The position numbers and the translations under genes are program-made. Positions 55,367-64,000 of a stretch of 64,000 nucleotides of DNA are shown in pieces. The notes under the pieces are model-generated. The model ran no database searches. It saw only the letters and a program-made list of their open reading frames with translations, and was not told the origin of the DNA. The stretch's first letter is position 1, and each line of letters begins with the position of its first letter. Source of the stretch: Podospora comata (lineage: Eukaryota; Ascomycota; Sordariomycetes; Sordariales; Podosporaceae); the NCBI GenBank assembly GCA_017354895.1, contig CP071496.1, positions 3,534,001 to 3,598,000 of the forward strand, read 5' to 3'.

Positions 55367-55849
55367 TTTGATGTTGCGTAGAGTACGACGAGATGGGAAC
55401 CTGGGAGGACTCTGGGGGAACGTCGAAAGAGTGCCAAGTTCTCCGCACCAGCTTTTTAATACCCGAGTATTGACGCGCCTGGGGAAGTTTGGTAATCTCC
55501 AAAAGAATCCGATTCGGCTTTCAGCTTCTCACCTCACGAGTCACGCCACCCACACCCCTGTTTACTTTCCTAGTGGCATTGCGACCTATCAAAGCCCTAG
55601 TGGCTGCACGCGTCTGCCAACAGTGTTCTCCGCCCTTACAACATGGCATGATTGTGGTAACCTTCGGTGTGGCTGACTGAAGGCGTAACCTGTGCTCAAA
55701 GAACATGCTTTCTTGATATGTAAGCATTGAGACTGTCTATAAACACGAAATACATAGGTGCTATATGTTTCAAGCCCATTGCTCTGTCGCTTCCCACCTC
55801 AACATCCTACTGGCTTCAAGTCTCCTCACTCCCCCCCGGCATAAAACCC
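55367..55849. other. intergenic
   Basis: No gene supported between the secreted-protein and OsmC genes. Confidence 0.4.
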
Positions 55850-56377
55850 TCACAGCTTCTCATTAACCCACTCGCTCTCATACTTGACACCACTCAACTT
55901 GAACAACTGTGTAATCGGGCATCTCCTCTCCACCTCAGAAACAAACTTGTCAAACTTGTCCCCCTCCACATCCGTCTGCACCCGCACACTCAGCTTCAGA
56001 CTCTCCCAGTTCGGGTTCCCCTGCTCCCCGTTGACCAGCACAGCCGTTGGAAGCTGCGCTTCGACGCTCACGTCCCACTTTCCAAGCTTGACCCCATGAT
56101 TACTCGCGACAACAGAGCCAGTGACTTGGTTGCATGCGCTCAGACTGGCAAGGGAATAGACAACCGGTGAGGGGGCCGAGTCAGCGCCGCCGAGAACGGG
56201 ATAGGTGTCCGCCGTGAAGGTGTATGGCTTCCCTGGAACGGAAACTTTTTGAAGGGTACCAGTGCCGGTGCCGGTGACTTTTACAGGGAGTATCTGGAGG
56301 CGGGCGGGGGTGGTTGAGAATCGGCGCCGGGCGGCTTGGCGTGCGGTTGTGGTGAGGCGGGTGGTGAACTTGAACAT
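55850..56377 (-). CDS. OsmC-family protein, mitochondrial, 175 aa
   Basis: Single exon; an ATG at 56398 adds seven residues, but Met at 56377 (MFKFTTRLTTTARQAARRRF) gives a typical mitochondrial presequence ending near FSTTPARL. The domain carries the two OsmC cysteines: SACNQVTG (peroxidatic) and RRCPITQLF (resolving). It is likely a thiol-dependent peroxidase or detoxification protein in mitochondria. Length is typical for the family. Confidence 0.85.
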   Translation of the reverse strand: MFKFTTRLTTTARQAARRRFSTTPARLQILPVKVTGTGTGTLQKVSVPGKPYTFTADTYPVLGGADSAPSPVVYSLASLSACNQVTGSVVASNHGVKLGKWDVSVEAQLPTAVLVNGEQGNPNWESLKLSVRVQTDVEGDKFDKFVSEVERRCPITQLFKLSGVKYESEWVNEKL

Positions 56378-56841
56378 TGTGATGCCGGCAATGCTCAAGA
56401 GAAATATTTTGTAGTGTGCAGATGAGGTTACAGCGAGGTATTGAAGTTCAGATGTCTACCAGCCTCTCTGTAATTGTATGTAAGTGAATAGGTGTTGCCA
56501 TTCTGGCGTGATACAACTCCAGAATGACGAAAACGAAACTATTACGTACTGTTTCTGGGCGTTTGTCCTAGTGTGTAACAGTTCGTGAACCTCCATAGGG
56601 CTGAAATAAAGCTTTACGATTGTGATGATGAGTAAGGGACTTGTCTGGATACAGTGTGGAAACCAGCTGCGGGTTAACCTACCTTTTAATCACGTTCACG
56701 TACCAGAAGATATCGCACAAGCTTGGGAGGGTTCGCAAGGAAACATGGGGGTGATGCGTCGCTTTGTTCTTGCTACCAGGGTCAAATACTTGGATGCCAT
56801 CAACGATTGTCTCCAAGCCCACCATTGCGGGAACAAACATT
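56378..56841. other. intergenic
   Basis: OsmC promoter and 3' flank of the mucin-like gene. Nothing else supported. Confidence 0.4.
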
Positions 56842-58124
56842 TCAACTGTCCTTGGGCTTGATCAAGTGGCAGTCTGACCGAATGTCTGAGCCCGTGGTGC
56901 CACTGGACAGATACAGACCATTGCCACACTCCAGAATGTTCATCTTCCCCCGCCCTGACATGTACACTTCGTTGGTGACGGGGTTAATGCACGCCTTCAC
57001 TCTCTCGTGTGTGCCGGCCGCGACAGCAGCCTCAACAACAGACTTTGTCCTGACCACCACTTGCACCGAGGGGCCGGTAGGGCTCTTGCTGACATACGCC
57101 TCCAGGGTCTCCATGTTTCCGGTGGTGTACTTGAGTCCCAAGTAACCGTTGCTATCAGTGGTCCAGAGGGCAGTGTATGATGTCGAACTTGGACGACCGC
57201 CGGCAAAGCTCTGCCAGGCCACGATGTTGCTGTTGACGACGTTCATCCACCGGATCGATCCGTCCCAAAATGGCGAAACAGAGGCCAGGAATACCGTGCC
57301 CGTTGGCTTGCACGTGAGAGATACCACGCTCGTAGGGGTCGAAGTTGTGAGGACAGTAGTCGTCTCGGAAGCAGTGACAGTGTCGGTAACGGTTGCCAAT
57401 TCTGTGGCGGAGACGATGTCCGTGACAGTGGCCGAGATAGTCTCCGTGACAGTGATGACGTCGGTCTGGGTGCTAGAGAGCGTGGCCACAGTCGTGGTGA
57501 TGGCGTCACCAGCTGTCACAGTGACAGTCTCAGTCGCTGCGGCTGCCGTGACGGTGGAGGGTTCAATGCCGACGCAACTGCATGCCTTGACATACTTCTC
57601 CCAGTCGGCACACACAGCCGTGACATACTCGGGGAGAGAAGACGCAACATCGCGAGCCGTCATCTGCTGTTGATAGACGAACGCAGTCGTGGTGACGGCC
57701 GAGGCCGATTCGACGACGGTGGTAGTAACGGGAACTGTGGTGGTTTCGAGGACAATACTCGTCTGTGTGGCAGCCGTGATTGTGGTCGTCTCAGTGAAGA
57801 GGACTGTTTCGGTCGATGCGGTTTCGGTTGATGTCTCAGTGAACAAAGCAGTTTCGACTGCGCTCTCGATCACCGTCAATGTCTCGGTCAAGGTGCTGCA
57901 TTTGACTCGTTAGTACCTTTGGGTATAGTACACTCGCTGCGGTCCAGGGCAACTTACACAGCCGAGGGTGTCAAGGTAACGACCAGATTGGCCGAACAAT
58001 CAGCAATTCCATCATCATTGGCCAAGACAACAGCTTTCAAACAGTTGTTGCTGCGACAGCAAGCAGCAGAAGCTACCTGCAGCAGGGCAGCACCAGTCAG
58101 AGCAACAGCCCCAAAGTTCTTCAT
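56842..58124 (-). CDS. secreted mucin-like Thr/Val-rich protein with C-terminal globular domain, 406 aa
   Basis: Exon 1 58124-57958 and exon 2 57895-56842, joined within a Val codon across a 62-nt GTAAGT intron with a TACTAAC branch point. Residues 1-19 are a signal peptide (MKNFGAVALTGAALLQVAS). A short Cys-containing domain (about 20-56) is followed by a long Thr/Val/Glu-rich region (about 57-235) of TETxTVT-type repeats interrupted by a C...C.C segment, and then a C-terminal domain (about 236-406) with four Cys. It should be heavily O-glycosylated and wall-associated. No GPI signal is evident. Function unknown. Confidence 0.8.
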
Positions 58125-58654
58125 GGCTAAAACGAGTGACAGAAATCAAAAGAGTGACACGGAGTTTGATGAGTGAAAGAACATGGGCAACCTTTTTTTT
58201 TTTTGATCGAGGGCCCAGACCCTTTTATCCCATACCTACTCTCATGGTCATCTGGTGTTTGCGGCGGCAGAAACAACGGCTCTTCGATAGTGTTGTTTTG
58301 GCGATCCAGACTCTCGGCAACGTTGAACTATTGAGGCGCTTGAGATTGCTTGCTGGAAGCTGACCAACCACAGACGAAGTGGAATGGCAAGATATTGGAT
58401 ATGATTGGTTGTGCTTGATAGAAAAGAGGAAACGGCCCAATTGGGCAATTATTTCATGCTTTCAGCTTCCCACCTCGACCCAAATTAAGGTGTTAGCCTT
58501 GGGCCCCTGTCGAAGGCACAGACCATCATGCAGGGCGCATTTTTGGAACAAATCCTCCGGTGCTTGAAAAAAAGAAAAAAAAAAGGAGTCAAATGCTTCT
58601 GGAAGCAATCTTGACCGCAGAGGGACACTGACGTGGTCACCTTCCAAGAAGCGA
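58125..58654. other. intergenic
   Basis: Promoter of the mucin-like gene, with a T run at 58194-58204 and an A-rich tract at 58567-58583. No gene supported. Confidence 0.4.
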
Positions 58655-60967
58655 TCAGTCACCCAACCGCGAGCCCGGTCCTCCTGGGAGTGTCAGATCG
58701 ATCATGTCTCTTCCCGGCTTCAACCTGTTGCTCCCCGAGAACGTGGCCTCCAACAAGTGAAAGCCCCCAGACAGATTTCTGGGCAACTCAAACGTCACTC
58801 GTCCCTCGTCCTTTTCCGTCAACACATACTCCAGCTCAACTTGCTCTCCAACTAACCTCACCACACCTTCCACCACCTCTCCCGGTCCTGGTGACACCGA
58901 GACCGATATAAACGTCCCATCATCCGAACTCCCATTTCCTGGCGCAAACATGGCCCTCACCAACGTCGGTCCAGTAGGCGGCTCCTGCCATCCATGCTTC
59001 GTCATCCCCCACTCCGGTTTATGTTGATAGCAAGGCACACACCCGGGCCAGTACGATCCGTTCTCCGGCACCCCTCCACTGACTGGATTTCTATACCCAA
59101 ACCACATTCTCTGAATTTCTGGCCAAGAAACATACCTTTCCCTCCCTCCCATAAACCCAACTTCTCTTTCCCCTTCCATCTCATTCAGCCAGAGATCCGG
59201 CGGGTACTGCCTAACCAAGTCTCTGGGAGGAGGCTGATCCGGCGCGTCCTTGTCTCTCACCTCCACACCTCCCCAGCCTTCTTTCCAGCTATTCATTGTC
59301 CAGTAAAACTCATCAATCGTCAAACTCCACAGCTTCCAGCTCCCATTCTCATCTAGCACCATTTGGTCATGGTACATGCCCCCTCTGATCGTCCCTGCAG
59401 TCTTGTCGGTGGCTGGTTGCAGTAGCCTCGCTCTCAAACTCGCTGAACGCCCGTCTTGGGAAACGTGAATCACCGGCTGCGGCCTCCAGTGAAAGGATAT
59501 AGCAGATCGGGTGGGACGAGCGGACGTGCCGTATGCTTGTGTGCATGCCTCCAGGACTCTCTGACGGGTGTGGTAGAATCCGGCAAACGGTGACTCTTTG
59601 TTGGCATATGGGTGGTGGATGGCGGCCATGAGCGAGCAGGCGGCACCGTCGATAAAGTCGATATAGAAGCCATAGGCGTTGGAGATGGATTCTGCGCCTT
59701 CGTAGCCATATGACCTAGAAAGGCGACGGGATAGCTCTTCGAAGGAGTCTGCCGTCGCTGTCTGAGCGATAGGCTTGTTGGTACCCCTCGTGGTGTAATC
59801 CAGCAACACTGGATCAACAGTACTCGCTGGCATAACTCCCCCGTGCCCCCAACCATCAGAGTAATTCGCCACAACCAACGGTGCGATCGTGACGTTGAGA
59901 AACTGCCAGATCCCATTCCGCCTGACAAATGAGCTTTGGAAGAAGCTAAACCGCCACGATGCCGTGCCCTTCTCCTGGTCCCCAACCAACCCAATCTCGA
60001 TCCCTCTCGCATCGGCCATCCTCTCCGCATCCGGCACGTTTTCGTCAACCTCCTGCCGGATCTTGACCACCGTATCAAAAATGAGATGCTCGTTCAGAAC
60101 CCCCTGCTTCAACCCCTCACCCCCCATCCACCTCTCCAACCCCTCCTTTATCCCCCCCGGCCCCTCAAAAACTCCCACATTATCCACCCTCACCACCCCC
60201 CAACTATGACTCCCAAACAGCTCCCCCACCTCCCCCCACAGCCTCCGATCGACATAATACCCCCAAGCATGCTGCAAGTTCCTCACCTCATCCTCATCGT
60301 TCAAATCCTCTATTCTCCTCCCCAACCCGACACCCTCCGGTCCCTCCCCAACCACACCCGCAACCCCCCTCGGAATCGGCACCCCCGCCTCCTCGGCACT
60401 ATAATGAAACTCAGGCACCAACCCGAAATCCCTCCCCCCAACATTCCTCCACCCACCCTCATAACCCCCCTCGTAAAGCTCATGATACCTCATCACCCCT
60501 ATCTCCCACCTGCCCTCCTGCGTGACAGAGTACTCATTCTCCCATATCCCCCCTCTCATCCTCGTGGCCCCCTTCCCGTCCCCCTGAAACCTCCACCCGT
60601 TCCACCTCCCTTCCGCCGTCTTGCCATCCACAGCTAGGTTCACCAGCGGTGTGGTGAGAACCATCGTGTCGAGTGATCCAGGCAGGCGGCCGTTCATGTC
60701 CCCCGCGTCCGCCTCAAGCCATGTCTTGATCGCCTCGGGACCCTGGATGGAGGTGTTGCCCCAGAGTAGAGTGCCCTCGGGAGCGAACAGCGCCGCCATG
60801 TCAGCGTAGCGGCCGAACTGGGCTAGCTGCGCAAACGTTGAAGTTACATCCTTGATCTCGCGGAGGGACTCGATGCGAGAGACATTGTGGGCTAGTTCCT
60901 CGACTGTCACCGCGTCACACGCGCCAGCCCCGGCAGTCGTCCACAAAAGCAGTCGTGATAGCCTCAT
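58655..60967 (-). CDS. secreted protein with three SnoaL-like domains, 770 aa
   Basis: Single exon. Met at 60967 opens MRLSRLLLWTTAGAGACDA, a signal peptide; an upstream in-frame ATG would bury it. Three successive SnoaL/NTF2-like modules are visible: about 28-180 (E..REIKDVTSTFAQLAQFGRYADMAALF), about 235-400 (VRNLQHAWGYYVDRRLWGEVGELF), and about 445-600 (SISNAYGFYIDFIDGAACSLM). A beta-rich C-terminal segment follows (about 680-770). SnoaL domains bind or cyclise small ligands, but single-domain forms are usual and are cytosolic. The function of this secreted triple form is unknown. Confidence 0.8.
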   Translation of the reverse strand: MRLSRLLLWTTAGAGACDAVTVEELAHNVSRIESLREIKDVTSTFAQLAQFGRYADMAALFAPEGTLLWGNTSIQGPEAIKTWLEADAGDMNGRLPGSLDTMVLTTPLVNLAVDGKTAEGRWNGWRFQGDGKGATRMRGGIWENEYSVTQEGRWEIGVMRYHELYEGGYEGGWRNVGGRDFGLVPEFHYSAEEAGVPIPRGVAGVVGEGPEGVGLGRRIEDLNDEDEVRNLQHAWGYYVDRRLWGEVGELFGSHSWGVVRVDNVGVFEGPGGIKEGLERWMGGEGLKQGVLNEHLIFDTVVKIRQEVDENVPDAERMADARGIEIGLVGDQEKGTASWRFSFFQSSFVRRNGIWQFLNVTIAPLVVANYSDGWGHGGVMPASTVDPVLLDYTTRGTNKPIAQTATADSFEELSRRLSRSYGYEGAESISNAYGFYIDFIDGAACSLMAAIHHPYANKESPFAGFYHTRQRVLEACTQAYGTSARPTRSAISFHWRPQPVIHVSQDGRSASLRARLLQPATDKTAGTIRGGMYHDQMVLDENGSWKLWSLTIDEFYWTMNSWKEGWGGVEVRDKDAPDQPPPRDLVRQYPPDLWLNEMEGEREVGFMGGRERYVSWPEIQRMWFGYRNPVSGGVPENGSYWPGCVPCYQHKPEWGMTKHGWQEPPTGPTLVRAMFAPGNGSSDDGTFISVSVSPGPGEVVEGVVRLVGEQVELEYVLTEKDEGRVTFELPRNLSGGFHLLEATFSGSNRLKPGRDMIDLTLPGGPGSRLGD

Positions 60968-61367
60968 GTTTTGGTGGGAATAGGATTGTTCGAGGCGCGG
61001 GGTACCCTGGAGGGCCCCCAAGGTGCTTTCGGTCACAATGCCATGTTAAATGGTCGTTCTCAACAACACCTTGATCAAACATTGGATTCATCTGCCGAGG
61101 ACAACCCCGCTACATGGGCCTCTTTATCCCAGAGGACGTCTAAAGCTATATTATGCCTGTATGCTTTTCTCCGCTTGTGCCTATTGGCTAAATAATGTCC
61201 TTGATTCCGACGACCCTCATATCCCCGTCCGCTTCCACCATGGAATCCGTGCAGGTAAGCTTCATGTTGAAATGAGCCTACTAAAGAGTAGCCATGTGTT
61301 TTATCAAAGCAATGTCGATCCTCCCCAAGCCGTTCCCATCTACTCTTCACATCGAAACCCCCTCATT
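60968..61367. other. intergenic
   Basis: Convergent/tandem gap between the SnoaL-type gene and the MER3 3' end. No gene supported. Confidence 0.4.
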
Positions 61368-64000
61368 TCATACATATGTTACACACGGCCCAAAGAAATC
61401 CACAATCTCCCTATTGGAGTCGACCTTCACCCAGTCGGGCAAGCCGTCCGGCCACGAGGTCCTGCCAGACCGAACCTCCTCCTTCATTTGCTTTTCGCGA
61501 GTGACCGCCATAGTTTCGTTCGTCGACATATTCGAGCTTGCTGGCGATTCTTGGTCAACAAACATTGGCGAACTGCTAGGGTAGGGTGTATCACCCTCAT
61601 CAGAGTTCAAGTCCTTGCAGGTGTTTGAAATTTCAAACTTTTTGGCAATGCCTTCAAACAACACCACGTCAGAGGCGCCAGGTCTGAAGGCCGTTGGATT
61701 TGTGAAAGGCATTTGAAACCGCGGCCAGGCCGCACCGGGCGTTTTCCGTATGGCTGAAGTGTTCGCTGCACAAAGCTCGTCCAGACTGGGCAAGTCGGCC
61801 TCATCGTCCGTCTCTGAATGGCGAGGAGGTTGTGCGGCTATACGGACTTCATTTTCTCGTTTGGGCTTGGACTTTGTTATTACTTTCTGCTCCGACTTGG
61901 TGGTAGCGGAATCGCCTTCATCATCGGTATAGGATGAAAGATCGATACACTCCAGATCCTCCTCTGTGAACCCGTACGCATTCCAGTCTACTGCGGCAGA
62001 CCGAACAGGGGGGCGGACGCCTGGTGCCTGTTGAGTGGCACCGGGCCGTGATACCGACTCAATCTTGGGCCGTTTCCTATCGCCCCCAGCTTGAGGGGAA
62101 TTCTTAGAACCATCCCAGGCCTCCTCGGCCGTGCGCTTGACCTTTGGTTTGGGCGGTGCCCGCTTTCGTGGCTTGTCAAGTCCCTCTTTACAACATCTGT
62201 GAGTGCATGGCTTGCCCGTCTTTGTGAGAGTCCCACCCGCACAGTTATGATTACACTGCCACTTTCCGCTTGGAAGCTGGACTGGGGGGGATGTATCGGA
62301 CTCGGGTTGAGAGGAACCCTCTTCCTGTGCCATCTCGACCAACTCATGGATTCCTGGATACTGATCCGTCTGAGCGTCTTTTTGGCCCTCCATCATAAAC
62401 CTGGGTGCTTGGATAGATGGCGTGGTGAATGATGACTGTGGGCGCAGTGCTAACCGAGCGGCCGCCTGCTCAGCGGCGAGAATGAAGTCAGAGTCGTCAA
62501 TACCACCGTCGTCCAGCTCGTCTATTTGATCAGCATCATTGCTGCCATCAATCGTCCGTGGTTGAGTGAACTTGGCTGTCGCTGGCGGAGCCCAGCTCGA
62601 GGGCACGGTGGAGAAAGCGGCTTGCTTGGGAAATGCTGAAGCAGGAATGTTGTGTTTCAGTGTCTTGGATATCATCGTCCCAACAATCTCCTCGCAAGTA
62701 AAGTGACACAAAATGTCGTCATCAACATTTTGGAGACCAACCCAGAACTTCAATTCGTACCCTGTCTCTTTGCTGGCCTCCAGCTTCCTCATGCTGCCTC
62801 GCCAAAAGAACGAAAGAGTCCCGCTGGTAGTTTCGGCCAGGAAGTTGATGTCAGGTGTCTTCTTCTTCCAATACGGTGGACCGAGTCGATTCAAATACCG
62901 TAGGTTAGCCCTAATTTCCACCCCAACGGTGGCGCCTGTTGGCCTAGGTTGAGACTTGTGGCTGACTAGCTCCAGATCGAAGCTCAACCGGGGAAACTTT
63001 TCAAGAGAGCTCTTGATAGTCATTCCGAAGGGGGTCTGCCGAGCCATCAATCTCTCAATGTCGACGCTGTCCATGTCGGCGAGTTCCAACACTGTCCGGA
63101 TGCCTTTGCTGGCAAGCTTACGCATCCCAACGGGCCCAATGCTGGGTACCTGGGTCAGTTGTGTCACCCGACCTTCCCACGACTCTGCAGCGAGGGCTCT
63201 CGCAAGCTCGAGGGCATTCTTCATGCCAATCGCATCATAGTCGTTTCCTTTGCAGTCAATCACGGCGTGGACAAGGCGGTTGAGTCGCTCAAACACGATT
63301 TTGCGCTCCAAGACCAGTTGACGTCGAGCCTTGGCTGCATCGGCCGAGTCGGGGTATTGAACGCTTCCCAAATGGGCCTGAATCATCAAGGAGATCTTGT
63401 GCCATGTTTGCGTGACCGCTTCCTTGATTGGATAGACGATGAGGGGGGACTGGTTCATCTCGCGAAATAAAGACCTCTCGGCGGGCTTGAAACGAAACTC
63501 TTTGAACTCGCTGGCTTGTGAAAGGATGGTGAGCTGTGGCCATGGGGTTAGCGCGCCGTGGTCAACATAATTCTGTGAGGCCATGTGGGATCTATACCAG
63601 TGCGCCCATCTTGACAGCCTTGGGAATCTGCAACAGCATCTTCATTGTGGAAAACTCAACCATATACTTGGACATGGCGCGGCCGTAGTAGGTTGATTTG
63701 AATGTCTCGTTGTCGGTAACACACTGGGCCTCTTGGAGTTGCTTGATGTCGCGCTCGCATATCTCTTCCAGCTTGGCGTCGATCTGGCTGGGGTTGCAAT
63801 TACTGCCAGTCAAGTGGTAAAAGCTTGGGTTGCGTCGAAGCCGGACGCTCAAGAACGTGCCGCTAAGCCACTTCTTTGCAGACGCGAGATCGTGGATGGT
63901 GCCCAGGCCTATCTCGGAGTTGAGGTGTTCGATCAGATTGAGATGAAGCGTGCTCTCGAGGATTTCTTGTCCGGACACCATCTTTTCGTACCGTGCCTTG
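61368..64000 (-). CDS. MER3: MER3/HFM1 meiotic DNA helicase, C-terminal part (5' end beyond window)
   Basis: Two exons visible: 64000-63598 (continuing off the right edge) and 63533-61368, joined in phase 0 by a 64-nt GTATAG...CACAG intron with a GCTAAC branch site. The first contains the winged-helix region after the helicase core (EILESTLHLNLIEHLNSEIGLGTI). The second starts LTILSQASEFKEFRFKPAERS, a Sec63-type domain with the helix-hairpin-helix VPSIGPVGMRKL. Further on is a Cys-rich zinc motif, CNHNCAGGTLTKTGKPCTHRCC, typical of HFM1 orthologues, and a disordered acidic tail. MER3 unwinds DNA to promote meiotic crossovers. The helicase motifs themselves lie outside the window. Confidence 0.9.

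Noticed and set aside
59936-60637. Pro/His-rich plus-strand frame of 233 codons
   Set aside because: Antisense shadow of the SnoaL-type gene; composition reflects strand asymmetry only.

Overview
The window is nuclear DNA of a filamentous ascomycete, most likely a Sordariomycete of the Sordariales (a Podospora/Chaetomium-type fungus). Genes are well spaced. Introns are short (mostly 56-91 nt), with GTATGT/GTAAGT donors and CTAAC-like branch points. One tRNA carries an intron. The protein set is typical of such fungi: a GH7 cellulase, a GMC oxidoreductase, an RTA1-like protein, a rhodopsin-fold membrane protein, an NRPS-like reductase and an AspRS-DUF2156 fusion. Gene models below were spliced by hand from reading frames and splice signals.

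Layout. 1-8 kb: a long, low-complexity, gene-poor stretch with a small Cys/Trp-rich conserved protein at 2.7 kb and a MEH1/LAMTOR1-like lysosomal adaptor at 7.2-7.8 kb. 8.7-17.3 kb: surface and secreted proteins, namely a single-pass Cys-rich receptor-like protein, a duplicated Cys-rich secreted protein, a GH7 enzyme with a GPI-type tail and a secreted GMC oxidoreductase. 17.5-19.4 kb: a multi-pass membrane protein and tRNA-Ser(CGA). 19.8-24.8 kb: the most distinctive locus, an aspartyl-tRNA synthetase fused to a DUF2156 aminoacyltransferase (ErdS, ergosteryl-aspartate synthase). It is divergent from an alpha/beta-hydrolase that is a candidate for the reverse enzyme, and the shared promoter holds two perfect TGACGTCA sites. 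24.9-31.4 kb: a small secreted protein, a VWA plus RING-between-RING protein and a rhodopsin-fold membrane protein. 33.5-35.5 kb: a 2-hydroxyacid dehydrogenase and a flavin-reductase-like protein lie in one reading frame, separated by a single TAG stop codon. 35.5-38.7 kb: poorly annotated DNA holding an unrecognised gene with a diverged repeat that shows synonymous-biased change.

38.7-44.0 kb: an RTA1-like protein and the importin KAP123. 44.4 kb: intron-containing tRNA-Ala(AGC). 44.9-50.5 kb: an NRPS-like A-T-R reductase beside a berberine-bridge-type FAD oxidase, a possible small metabolite locus. 51.3-61.0 kb: mostly secreted proteins (two small unknowns, a PQQ-sugar-dehydrogenase fold, a mucin-like protein, a triple SnoaL-like protein) plus a mitochondrial OsmC protein. 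61.4 kb to the right edge: the C-terminal part of the meiotic helicase MER3/HFM1, whose 5' end lies outside the window.

Functionally, most genes are independent. The linkages suggested by sequence and arrangement are erdS with the divergent hydrolase, the NRPS-like gene with the FAD oxidase, and the same-frame dehydrogenase/flavin-reductase pair.
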